Assembly (NCBI RefSeq): GCF_030272615.1
Contig: NC_081407.1
Coordinates: forward strand, 439,175,230 to 439,239,229
Direction: 5' to 3'
Origin: Cryptomeria japonica
Lineage: Eukaryota; Streptophyta; Pinopsida; Cupressales; Cupressaceae
Length of the DNA stretch: 64,000 nucleotides
Positions 11,451 to 22,882 of this stretch are shown piece after piece (the stretch's first letter is position 1; each line of letters begins with the position of its first letter). The notes under the pieces are model-generated. The model did no database searches. It worked only from the letters and a program-made list of their open reading frames with translations, and was not told the origin of the DNA. Both the position numbers and the translations under genes were made by a program.

Positions 11451-14400
11451 ATGGCACCGAGAAGAGAATTGACGGGGAAGGTGAATTACCAGGACTGAAA
11501 TATCTGTGATGATTTTTTAGAGCAATTAACCATGTCCACCAATGTTGGGGCTAAGGCCAAAGAGCTAGTACCTAAGAACCCTCGTCTAAAAATTGGAGAT
11601 GGCCTTTATGATAAGGGTAATTGGTTGAGGGACCCTGAAATAGGATTTTCAGGCTTAGGACTCTTCAAAGTCGGTTTTGGGCAGAGGAATTCCCCAGCTC
11701 CTTTGAATGGCATATGGGAGCAGGATGTAGGAAAGCTTGTGGTCCCATGTGTTTTTATGGATGTAGATCTGTTAGCCCCGATTGCACAAAATTATGACTC
11801 TGTGGCAAGATGCATTAGGAACATAAAGGGATTAGTCTTGATTGAGATAAATGAAGATGAATTCAGGAAAGTGTTTCAACTCAGTGAGTCCTCCAATTTG
11901 TTAGAACCTATTGACTCTGAGTCGTTAGCCCAGGTTTACAACACACAAAGGGATCATCTTAGAAGTGGTCTATTGAAAGAATTCTTTGTAAAGATAGGGG
12001 GGTTAATAGTTGTAGGCCCCAACACAATGGAACCATTCTCTCTCAACCTATTCACTCTGAGAGCTTGGGCGTTATGCCAGATTTTTGGAGAGGATGCTGA
12101 AAAGAATATGCCAACCCATTATATGTTAATGATTGCACAAATTCTAAACCCATCCCTAGCAATAACATTTGATTATGCCTCATACCTTGCTGATGCAATT
12201 TATAAAGGGCTAGTAGGAATAAAAAATGGTAAGGTGGATAGGCCCTTTGGATGGTACTCCATGTTAATGCATATGTTTCTGTTCAAAGGGGCTGATTATT
12301 TTGGAAAGGAGATGGACCTGATTAAGGTCAAGGATAAAGAGGAGATGCCAGTGCAATTGTGGAGTACTGTTCTATCTTGGGATAGAGAAGATGCAAGTTA
12401 TTTAAAGTTTGATAGATTCTTTGCATCTAAAATTAGGATTCTTCTATGCAAAGAAAACCCTAGAATTCCTAAGGCTCTTTTGGAGTTTCTCAGACCAAAG
12501 GAGTTTGCAGAGGATATCAAGATTGTTCACAATTAGGGAGACATATATTTGTACCCTGTGTCTACTATTTTTAGAGTGTTTGGATTTAGAGGCACCCCCT
12601 TTTTACTACCCTATCGGGTCCCATTGAAGATAGGGATTGCAGAAGTCCTGAGACAAATTGGGGGAGTACAAGAAGCAGAGCTAACCAATAGAGGTAAAGG
12701 GACTATTTTCCCAACTATTACCATGGCTCACCATTTTGTGATCACTAAGGGTAGATGGATATTTTTTGAAGAATTCTTTAAGCCATATAGGCTGTCTACT
12801 GCAGTGTTAAGATGTGCAGACCCCGATGATTTTTTCAATGGCATGTTCAGAAAAAGAGCAGTGTGTAGAGGTAGGCCACATCAATTTCAGTTCCCAGAAG
12901 ATCTGATTAGAAATGAATTCAGCTTAGATGAGCAAGAATTGAGGAAGGAGAAGTGGGTGGCATATAAGAAAGCCCTTGATTTTATCCATCAATTTGACAC
13001 TGGCTATGACCCCCTTTCTAGCTTCAATCCATTTGAGGAGAAAATAAAATTCCTGATTCTTTATTTTGAAGATCTCATGCAGACCTTAAAAGAAAAGAGG
13101 GAGGCCATAATGCAAAATGAGCCTGATAAGGCTAAGATGGTATTGGCAAAGCCTGCCTTTGCTAGAGATATCCCACTTGGTGACTATGTAATGCACAAAA
13201 GGTCAAAGTACACTGTGATAATGCCAGTGATAGGTGAGCCTTCCACTTCAAAAGGGAAGAGGAAAATTGAAGATGTCATTGACATCCAGGATTCCCCTAA
13301 GAAGCAGAGAGTGGGAAAGGAAATTGAAACTGATGAGCCTCAATATTCTCCATCTCAGTCTCCTATCCACATTGGAGATGAACAAGTTGTGGCTGAACAA
13401 TTATTGTAGTTAGGGAGTCTCGGTGAGATTGCCTATACCTATGAGGAGACCCAAGAGGGGATGCCTGAAGAGCCACCTAATGCTGAAATGGATTTGACTA
13501 ATGGTGAGTTAAAGGGCCAAGAAATGGACCTTACTGTTAAGCAAGCTAGTGAAGAATTCCTAGCTGACAGTAATTTTGTCACATCAGGAGCTTTTATATA
13601 GTTTCTATGGAAGCAAAATATTGATCAATTCAAGACTATATGTGAATAGAGGAAAACTAAACAACCTCTTAAAAATACAACTCAAGTAGAAGAAGAGGTT
13701 AAGCAAGAAATGATGGAGGAGTTCAAAGAAATCACCCCTGAGAAAGGAAGAGAAATGGTAGCAAAGGTTGGTGTGTTGATTCTCCCTGAATGGGATATAG
13801 CTGATGCCTTAGTGCTTGATGCAGTGAGGAAAGAAACAAAGCCTATGGAAGGAGTGACATTCAACAAGGATAATGTTGCTCTTTTCATGTGGTCTTTAAA
13901 GAAGGATGAAAACAAAAGAAGGAAGGATGCATCAGATTCTAGCCTCTTAGGAGGCATGATAGTTAAAAGAGTCCAAGACACAGGGGTAGTGGAAGCTGCA
14001 AGCACAGTCCTAGAGACTGCAAAATTCAGTGTTGCGGTGGCAGAGAAAGAGGCACAAGAAAAGATCAATCTCCAATTGAAGTTGGAAACTATTTTAAAAG
14101 CTTACAATGATGCTAAAGAAGGAATAGCCAACAGAGACAACATAATTGCTAGACTCCAGAGTCAACTGGTAGGTCAATATCATCCCAGTGAATCTTCTAC
14201 ACTCATGATAGCCTCCTCTCTAGCAAGACCCCCTCCTACTAGTCCCATCATTGAATATCCCCCTTCTCCTATGCCTTCTAGTTCCCAATTACCTGAAAAT
14301 GTCCAACATGAGTTGGAAAAATTGAAACAAGCTCAGACATTGTATGCAAACAAATATGAGGAGAAGGTGAAAGCCACCATCTTTAAGTTTGCTGACTCAG

Positions 14401-14501
14401 TCGAAACCTCCAATGTATACATAAATATGAAGAGGATTCTTGAGATTTTGATCAAATTCATAAAAGAAGAAGCCACTTTGGAACCATTCTTGAATAAGTG
14501 G
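11451..14501 (+). pseudogene. Gene B, 5' part: large retroelement-borne protein, paralogue of gene A
   Basis: ATG at 11451 opens a frame that stays in register for all 3,051 bases up to the Gypsy insertion, with stops only at TGA 11496, TAG 12534, TAG 13407, TAG 13599 and TAG 13647. Gene A has the Trp of a HNWGD motif where B has the TAG at 12534, so that stop is a TGG-to-TAG change. Shared blocks with A include KLVVPCVFMDVDLL (residue about 95), YSMLMHMFLF (about 268), VQLW, EFLRPKEFAED, VFGFRGTPFLLPYRVP and FLADSNF. A basic KGKRKIEDV patch near residue 600 may be a nuclear signal. The C-terminal third is coiled-coil-like with a proline-rich PPPTSP insert. The frame continues at 22214 after the Gypsy element. 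Family not recognised. Confidence 0.68.
14497..14501. repeat. Target-site duplication AGTGG, left
   Basis: Matches 22209-22213 and directly abuts the Gypsy LTR that begins TGTAAAG. Confidence 0.85.
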
Positions 14502-15698
14502 TGTAAAGCGGAAAAATCGAACCCTAGTTGTTCTCCCCTCCCCAACTCCAAGGAGAGAGAAGGGAGGTCACTAGGGTTGATGGTTTTCACTTAGGAGAGA
14601 CTTTACATTCAAAAGAGGGGTTGAAACCCACAAGATCCAATCCCACACAATGCCGGATTGGATTCTAAATGAGTTTCAAGGGTTAAGACATCAAGGATAC
14701 CCTCTTTTGTAAAGAAATGTAGATAGAATGATTGAACTAGGAATGCATGTAAAGTAAGAAAGATTCGCTTATAAATAGAGATAGGGATACGGGATGAAGC
14801 TGCAGACCTAGAATTAGCAGTAAAATGTCGAGATGATGCCGTTCTGCAAATTTGAGCGAAAGTTGACGGGACGATGGCACCCGGCATGCACACGGTCCTC
14901 CGAAAAATCCGCGAAACGAAGGGGGATCTGTTCGTCTCTGCACAAGGATTCCAGATCTTCAATTACAGCCACGTACCTGCAACCTACACACAAAAAAGAG
15001 AGGACGATTGGGGGGTTAGGGATTAGGGATTTGCCTTTAGGTCAAACCTCGATTTTGGAATTAACCAAGAAATGAGAATGCTGTAAATGTAAATGTTTGT
15101 AATGTAAACAAGTACTGATACCTTGTTGTAAGAATGTTTGTATTCTTACATGCGAAGGTGTAATGTATGTAGTATGTTGTATGTTGTAAGTGATCTCCTC
15201 TTCAATGGTTGAATCCTTGTCTTGAATGCAACACTTAGCCTTGAATGGAGACTTAGAATGCTCAATTGCTTGAAGGAATGCTTGAATGCTTGAATGTTTG
15301 AATGTTTGAATATCGCTTCCGCCTTTTTCACACATATATCCTCCTCCTTTTTGAGAGGGGAAATGTAGTTTATATACTTGCCAATTAGGGTTGAGAGATT
15401 GATTTTCCCGACCTTAGGCCGACATAGAAACAATATTTTCCAACTTGCAAACTTAAAGACCCGTTGCCCAAAAGGAGACCGGGCCCAAAATAGGGCCAGG
15501 GACCAGGGTGCTGGGCGCCATGGTCCCACCTCTCGGGACAACAGGGTACAAGGAGGGATCAAGCCAGGGTGCTGAAAAATGCAGTTTTTGGTGTCACAAG
15601 TAGGTTTCGGGGTCTCCATTTAGGTTCAACGTTGCGTCGCCATCGTGAAGACCCAAATGCAGTCGAAATTGCAAGTGTCGCAATTTTAGGATGCTACA
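14502..15698 (-). repeat. 3' LTR of the Gypsy element
   Basis: 1,197 bp, the same length as the partner at 21012-22208. Begins TGTAAAGCGG and ends GATGCTACA in plus orientation. It contains a 30-base hairpin-like motif at 14869-14898 that also recurs in the element leader. Confidence 0.9.
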
Positions 15699-15713
15699 TT
15701 TAGCCCCCACTTT
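15699..15713 (-). other. Polypurine tract of the Gypsy element
   Basis: On the minus strand AAAGTGGGGGCTAAA directly abuts the 3' LTR. In LTR retrotransposons this tract primes plus-strand DNA synthesis. Confidence 0.75.
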
Positions 15714-16400
15714 AGCGGGAGTATAAGCGTACGCCCATACTTCTGGTAAAGATACACCAAGCCCCCAGTGGACTAAGGATCTTACGACTTCGGTTGACAA
15801 AGTAAAAGGGAAGATCACGAGGGAGAACCATGACTGTCAGTAGTAAGGTTCCCTCACTATGAGTCATGCAAGAAAGATATCAAAAATTTTCAAGGCAAAG
15901 CTAAATTTGTCAAGAAATTTTCAAGTATCTTGAAAAGATATGAATGGGGTGTATGCCCCCCTACGTTAAAGTGATCGCACACGCCTCACTGGGGGTGATT
16001 GCTTTAAGGTAGTGATACATATAAGAAATGAGAAAGGAGCACGTTACCACAAGGATTTAGCCCCCAAGTGTGAGATAAGCCCAAGGATAATAGACACAAA
16101 ACACAAAGCACAAGGTGACTTCGCTTTCCTCGGGGTCAGTATGCTGTATGATAATTCATGTATATCATATGTATGTATGCATAATTGTTCTTCATTCCCC
16201 AATCACGGAAGGTCACCTAGAAGAAGGGAACACATGTGTCTTTTGAGTCAACATGAGAGAGACCAAAAGAGATCTCAATGCTTTGCATCGTCCTCAAGTA
16301 GACAACACTAAGGACAACAAATAGAAGAATGAGAATAACACATAGAAGAAGTAACAAAAGAGATCAAGAGAGGAGGAGAGAGTCTGCTATGCTAATGAAC
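15714..16400 (-). other. 3' untranslated region of the Gypsy element
   Basis: Lies between the gag-protease stop at 16401 and the polypurine tract. No reading frame that resembles a domain; no second gene seen. Confidence 0.6.
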
Positions 16401-19400
16401 CTATTCTAGCATGTCATCTACCCCCCGATCTTGCTGATCAATATTTCGGGAAGGCAGGAAACACGCTAGAGGAGGAACATCCAACACAGCAGATGGAGCT
16501 ATCACAAGATCCAAACAAGGGCTATGTTCATGTTCCAAGCCATGTTGTTCTTGTCTAGGAGCTAGGATAAGTGCTTTAGAAAATTCGTTAGATAAATGGT
16601 TATCAACATCAACATATTCATATTCACTATCAGAATGAAGAGGAGTAACATTTTCATCTATATCATCATCAAGATTTATAAAAATAGGATCTTTAACTTG
16701 CATAGGATCAAGACCATCATGCATCTTATGTTTAGGAGATTTTGGCTCAATTTTCGGCTAAGGAGAAAATGGAATAATACTAGCTGAAGGTGTTTTTGGG
16801 GATTGTAAAGTTTGAGAAGCAGCTGCTTGAGCTCTAAGATGACGCTTTCGTCAGCGTTCACATGCAGAACGATTTCGTCTAGTCTTAGTAGGAAGTTGAG
16901 AAGTTTGAGGAGGAGGAATGTTCTCATCCTTATCACTTGGGTGTTTAGGTTGTGGTCTCTTAGGTTGAATAATAGGAGAAGAGGAAGCTCTCTTTTCTCT
17001 ATAAGAGGAAGGAGGAGGAACCGCTCCATATAAAGGAGGAATATCTGGTTTAGGAAGGAGATCAAGTCCATCATGACGAGGAGGTATAGGTCTACTTTTA
17101 GGAAGTTTATTAGATATAGGCATAGTCACATTCATAGGGATGGGTTGGGAATCTTCTTGAGGAAAGACATTAGTTTTATCTTTCAAAGGAAGAACTTCCT
17201 TCTCAAGAACGATAGGAATGTCAAGTTTGGGTGTTCTAGGTTCACTTAGAGATAGGATCATATCTGTTTTCCACTTTTGATAAGATTTGAAAAGATGATC
17301 ACTCCGCGGTGGAAGAGATTGGAATTGTTTAGGCCAAAAATAATCAATAGGAACGCTAGAAGTTCTTTCAGCTGGTTTAAAGAGACTATGATTGATAGTA
17401 ACAATTTCACCATTATGGGGAAATTTCAAACACTTGTGAATAGGAGAAGCAATAGCTTTCATGGAAGATAGCCAAGGATAGCCTAGCTTCACACGAAATT
17501 GTTCGGATGATGGAATAATAGCAAAGCTCACATTAAGGGATTTGTTATGGACCTCAATAGGTAATGTAATAGAACCAATTGCAGGAGAAGAAAACACATC
17601 AAATAGTTTCACAACCACATTTGTTTCATCATAGATCACTTGATTCAATTGCAAAGTAAAAAGAAATTCTTCAGTAATGACATTAACCATACAAGAAGGA
17701 TCAATAAGCACTCCACGGCAAGGTGTATTCTTGACTTTTGCAACTATATATAAAGGACCATCAGGTGCCCTGATAGTTTCATTAGAATCAAATGTGATGG
17801 AAGGTTCTTTAGGGATTTTCTGCTGCTCTACAAAGTTAATCACATTCGGAGTCATAGACACAAGATCATCAGGTGAGACAGATGAATCATTAGTATCAAT
17901 CACATTAGAGGTATGAGAAGGTAATGGATCAGTAAAAATCTTAAGATTTTGGTTAGGAGGAGCTACAGATGTGTTGCCTTTATCATTCACACCGGAGACA
18001 GAGATAGTATTATTATCAATCAAATCTTGAATTTTACCCTTTAAAGCAAAACTTTTTTCAGTATCATGCCCAGGATGATGATGAAATTGACAAATAGATT
18101 TGTTATCAAAATAGGGTGAATTAATCTATGTAGGATCTATTTGCTTTATAGGAGGAAGAGTAAGCACATTTTGTTCCAATAACTTATTCATAATACTATG
18201 CAATGATTCATTCAAAGGAGTAAACTTTCTTTCTTTCTTGAAAAACTTAGAAATAGGAGGCACACCTGATGCTGCATTCACATTGTTGTTGATGATGTTT
18301 TCATTGAATTTAATTGACTCTCTATTCGGTTTAAATTTTCCAAATGGTTGTTGACTACTATCACCCTTATCACTCGGAGCCATAGGATTTGTTTGTTCCA
18401 TTTGACTCACAGTCAGTTGATAATTGTGAAGAGTTGCGCACAACTGTTGGAAAGAAGTAAACTCAGAAAACAGGAGTTTTTCTCTAATATCTTTTTGTAA
18501 ATTAGAAATAAAGATTCTTTGAATATCATTGTCAGGTACTGGAAAAGAAATTTGAGCATACAAATGCTTATATCTACCAATGAAATCAGTCAGTTTTTCT
18601 TTAACACCTTGTTTACAATGCATTAAATCAATCAAAGTAACTTTAGGACTTATATTGTTTTGAAATTGTTGAATAAAAGCATTTGCAAGTTGTTCGAAAG
18701 AAGAAATAGAATAAGAAGGCAACGAGCAATACCATTGTAGGGCTTTATCTCTTAATGTTCTAGTAAACAGTTTTGCAAGCAACCTTTGGTCATAAGCAAA
18801 ATCGGTACATATTGTTTGAAATGTCTTAACATGTGTTAGAGGATCACCCTTACCATTATAAAGCTCCAAATGCGGAATTTCAACATGTTTAGGGGGGATA
18901 GCTCGAACAATGTCAAGAGAAAGTGGGCTCGCAACATCAAATGTGGGCACACTAAACTTAGATTGATTCATAGAGGCAATTTGTTGCTATAGAGAAGAGA
19001 CAGTTTGTGCAAGATTGTTAATGGTCGCTTCAGTCGAAGAGTTCATATTAGACGTGTTAGATTGTGATGGAGGTATTATGTTATTGAAAGAAGGTAGAGA
19101 GTAAGGTGGTGGGACACTATGATAGTTAGTCATAGGAGATGATTGGAAAGGAGGAACACTACAAGGAGGAATGGAATGGTTAAATGAATTGCCCCCTTGC
19201 GTCATGTTCATTTGTGGAGATATAATAGGAACACTCATTGAAGGAATGAGTGAAGAAGTTGGATTGAATGAAGGAAGAGGGTTGATTGAAGAAGAGGGAT
19301 TGCACCCATGACTAGTGATCATAGGAGGAATGTCTTGTATTGAAGTAGTCATTATGTTTGATGTAAAAGTAGGTATACTAGCAATAGGAGTTGTCAAAGG

Positions 19401-19826
19401 AATAGAATGATTAACTTGAGTAGGAGGTTGTGTATATCCTAAAGTTTCAGCACAACTCCTCATAGGCATCACATTTGAATCCACAATGTGTGCAATACCA
19501 CACAAAATATCAATTCCATTCTTATCACTTTGAACCATGCGTTTGAGACCCTCAATTAATGAAAGAGCTTGACTATCAGGGTATTCTTGAGACATCCATT
19601 GTCGAAAATCATCAAATTGGTTATCCAATTTTGAAAGTTGTTCTACAGAAACCTCATGGAGAGCTTCTTCATCATTAAGAGGATTAGAGGAATTACCCGT
19701 GTCCTCGTTAAAAAGGCCATTCAAATTAGGTTCCATCTCCTCGGTAATTAAACCTTGGAAGGACTTAATTCTAAGGCTTCGTCTAACGAGAATAGTGTAA
19801 GTAGGGCTTATTGTTGTAAAACTCAT
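16401..19826 (-). pseudogene. gag: Gypsy gag with retropepsin-like domain
   Basis: One minus-strand frame of 1,142 codons runs from ATG at 19826 to TAG at 16401 with no frameshift. It is interrupted only by TAG at 18985, TAG at 18126, TGA at 16851 and TAG at 16758. Order: an acidic N-terminus, a Ser/Pro-rich linker, then a Retrotrans_gag-type domain (about residues 290-480) with LELYNGKGDPLTHV and WYCSLP...F..L..AF. Next comes a CxFH...GHDTE motif (CQFHHHPGHDTEKSF) that has Ser where the last Cys is usual. A protease-like fold follows with GVLIDPSCMVNVI, where active retropepsins have D(T/S)G. The C-terminal quarter is proline-rich and low in order. The frame is Athila/Tat-like in style. Both the zinc-binding and catalytic signatures are altered, so protease activity is doubtful. 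Confidence 0.85.
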
Positions 19827-21011
19827 GCCCTAAAGAGAGAGAGAAGATTTTGAATTTTAGAGGTAGCAAATTTCAACAAAATCAGCCAATCTCCTAGATT
19901 TAAGTTGTTAAATGCAATCAGGACAATCTCCCGAAATTTCAGAAAAAATGTCAGGGACCGTGGCGAACGGAGTGCACACGGTCCTTGCAACTTTTTTCGA
20001 AATTTTCAGAGATGAAAGTTATGATGATTTTAAAGCTAATCTGAAAAAATTGAGCGATTTTACGATCTGTAGATAAGCCAGATTAAAGTTGCAATCTCAA
20101 AATTGAACCCTACCAAGATTGTTGAAAAATGCAAAATTTGAATTTTGAAAAAGAGAGGGAAACTAAAATTTTGAATTTTATGATTTTAGAGGGAATACTG
20201 AAAGCAATGCATGCTTTGAAATTTACAAGTTGACTTGATTTCATGCAAAATTCAAATTTGAAAGTGGAAATCAAAGTTGTTGTAATTAAACACCTAATTT
20301 CAAAAGTCACAAATTGTAAAAATTTGAATAAAGCACTGAAATTTCGAATGAATGCCAACACACTTTTCAGATTTAGGACTGTAAGGAACACAATTTTGAT
20401 ACAAATTTCAATTTCAACAATTTTTGAATGATTATAAGCCTTTATCCGAGCAATCACTAGACCAACTTTGACTTTAAATTTGAAAGTGTTAGAATTGAAA
20501 AAATCAGCCAAAATTCTGGATTTTAGCAGAAAAATACAGTAAGATCTAGCTCCTGAAATTTTGGAAAAAATGTCAGGGACGATGGCGCTCGGGGTGCACA
20601 CGGTCCTCGCAACTTTTTTCCAAATTTTTAGGGATGAGAGATATTGAGATTTTATTGCGGAATCCAAAGTTACAGCCGATTTGGAGGTGTTTTGATCAGT
20701 GAAATTATCAGTCAAAGGTCGAATCAAGAAGGTTTTAAAAATTAGGGTTTTGACACTTAACCACTTAATTTTCAGAATTAAAGCACAAATATGAATTGGT
20801 AATTTGCAATAGAAGGGTAGATATGAAACAAGCATTAACAATTAAACATTTCACAAGCTTATTACTAAAAAAGAAAATTTTAGGGTTTTTTATGCAATCA
20901 ACCTCTAAAATTTGCAAAAGATCAAACATGGAAATGTAATTAAGGAAGCCAATTTTTCAGATCTAACCATGAATAATCAGAATGAGGATGTTCACATTGG
21001 GTTCACCAAAA
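19827..21011 (-). other. Leader of the Gypsy element with recurring hairpins and primer-binding site
   Basis: Long untranslated leader between the 5' LTR and the gag ATG. A 30-base inverted-repeat motif occurs at 19955-19984 (perfect 8-bp stem GGACCGTG/CACGGTCC) and 20577-20606 (imperfect). Next to the LTR, the minus strand reads TTTTGGTGAACCCAATG; TGGTGAACCC is the likely primer-binding site, tRNA not assigned. Confidence 0.65.
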
Positions 21012-22208
21012 TGTAAAGTGGAAAAATCGAACCCTAGTTGTTCTCCCCTCCCCAACTCCAAGGAGAGATAAGGGAGGTCACTAGGGTTGATGGTTTTCAC
21101 TTAGGAGAGACTTTACATTCAAAAGAGGGGTTGAAACCCACAAGATCCAATCCCACACAATGCCGGATTGGATTCTAAATGAGTTTCAAGGGTTAAGACA
21201 TCAAGGATACCCTCTTTTGTAAAGAAATGTAGATAGAATGATTGAACTAGGAATGCATGTAAAGTAAGAAAGATTCGCTTATAAACAAAGATAGGGATAC
21301 GGGATGAAGCTGCGGACCTGGAATTAGTAGTAAAATGTTGAGACGATGCCGTTCTGCAAATTTGAGCAAAAGTTGACAGGATGATGGCGCCTGACATGCA
21401 CACGGTCCTCCGAAAAATCCGCGAAACGAAGGGGGATCTGTTCATCTCTGCACAAGGATTCCAGATCTTCAATTACAGCCGCGTACCTGCAACCTACACA
21501 CAGAAAAGAGAGGACGATTGGGGGGTTAGGGATTAGGGGTTTTCCTTTAGGTCAAACCCCGGTTTTGGAATTAACCAAGAAATGAGAATGCTGTAAATGT
21601 AAATGTTTGTAATGTAAACAAGTACTGATACCTTGTTGTAAGAATGTTTGTATTCTTACATGCGAAGGTGTAATGTATGTAGTATGTTGTATGTTGTAAG
21701 TGATCTCCTCTTCAATGGTTGAATCCTTGTCTTGAATGCAACACTTAGCCTTGAATGGAGACTTAGAATGCTCAATTGCTTGAAGGAATACTTGAATGCT
21801 TGAATGTTTGAATGTTTGAATAGCGCTTCCGCCTTTTTCACACATATATCCTCCTCCTTTTTGAGAGGGGAAATGCAGTTTATATACTTGTCAATTAGGG
21901 TTGAGAGACTGATTTTCCCGACCTTAGGCCGACATAGAAACAATATTTTCCAACTTGCAAACTTAAAGACCCAATGCCCAAAAGGAGACCGGGCCCAAAA
22001 TAGGGCCAGGGACCAGGGCACTGGGCGCCATGGTCCCACCTCTCGGGACAACAGGGTGCAAGGAGGGATCAAGCCAGGGTGCTAAAAAATGCAGTTTTTG
22101 GTGTCACAAGCAGGTTTCGGGGTCTCCATTCAGGTTCAACGTTGCGTCGCCATCGTGAAGACCCAAATGCAGTCGAAATTGCAAGTGTCGCAATTTTAGG
22201 ACGCTACA
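21012..22208 (-). repeat. 5' LTR of the Gypsy element
   Basis: 1,197 bp. Starts TGTAAAGTGG and ends GACGCTACA in plus orientation, followed by AGTGG. It should hold the promoter on the minus strand, but no TATA box could be assigned with confidence. It carries the 30-base motif at 21379-21408. Confidence 0.9.
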
Positions 22209-22213
22209 AGTGG
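22209..22213. repeat. Target-site duplication AGTGG, right
   Basis: Identical to 14497-14501 on the other side of the Gypsy element. Confidence 0.85.
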
Positions 22214-22882
22214 GTGCCTAGAGGTAAAGAGTTAGAGCTCATGTGTTCTTCCCATGCAGATGTAGAAGAGAATGACAATCTAAGGTCCACATGTGAGTTT
22301 ATAAAAGAGATGAATATTCTTTCAGTGAAAGGAGCAGGTATAAAAAGAAAAGCCCAACTTTATAGGAAAGAATATTCAAATCATAAATTTGAAATGTTTC
22401 CAGGAGGTTTCATTGGTCTAGTCTAGCTAAAGGAAGAGAAGACTTGGTTAAAGGAGGTGGACCACAATTTGTCCCTAAGGATCAATCAGATTATTAGTAC
22501 TGATGACACATCCTTATTTGTCCAAACAATTGAGGAAATCAAAAAAGTGAAATCTCATTATGGTTTCATAGAAACAAAGATTGGGCATGTACGAGTCACT
22601 TGGAAGTGACTAGAAGATATGAAACAAAAGATTGCTAGTTTTAATTGGCCTAGTGATGATGTGTATCAGGAGTGGAAAGATAAGTATATGGGACATAAAG
22701 AAGATGCTCGGGAGTAGTTATAAGAGGTTGCAATAGAAGAACAAGCAAAGGAAGCCGCATATGCTGAAAAGGACTTATAACTGCTTCTTGAAAATGACTG
22801 GTTGTTTGTAACAAACTTTCTTTTGAAGGGTCCAAAGCTTGTATGCATCCATACTATTATAAATGGATACCATGACTCCTAA
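22214..22882 (+). pseudogene. Gene B, 3' part
   Basis: Continues the gene B frame exactly: the last codon before the insertion is TGG (14499-14501) and the next is GTG at 22214. The frame is interrupted by TAG 22424, TGA 22607, TAG 22715, TAA 22721 and TAA 22778, and reaches a TAA at 22880. The sequence is E/K-rich and coiled-coil-like. The last 30 codons match the 3' end of gene A loosely (KGPKLVCIHTI against EKPRCLVTMYT). Together the two parts give about 1,239 codons. Confidence 0.65.

Larger units (their letters stand above)
14502..22208 (-). mobile_element. Non-autonomous Gypsy (Ty3-like) element with gag and protease only
   Basis: Two 1,197-bp LTRs with TG...CA ends are flanked by a 5-bp duplication AGTGG. 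All coding is on the minus strand, so transcription would run from 22208 to 14502. The 5.3-kb interior holds a leader (19827-21011), one gag-protease frame (16401-19826) and a 3' region with a polypurine tract against the LTR. No reverse transcriptase, RNase H or integrase frame exists in the interior, so the element must have been moved by another element. Counting by eye, the LTRs differ at roughly 35-40 places, mostly transitions, so the insertion is not recent. It sits between two codons of gene B. Confidence 0.9.

Noticed and set aside
14609-15619. Minus-strand frames of 97-157 codons in the Gypsy LTR
   Set aside because: Occur in both LTR copies because the LTRs are duplicates; no domain, and the position is LTR.
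20110-20841. 243-codon minus-strand frame in the Gypsy leader
   Set aside because: Composition is K/I/L/F-rich as expected of AT-rich DNA, it sits in the untranslated leader and contains the hairpin motifs.
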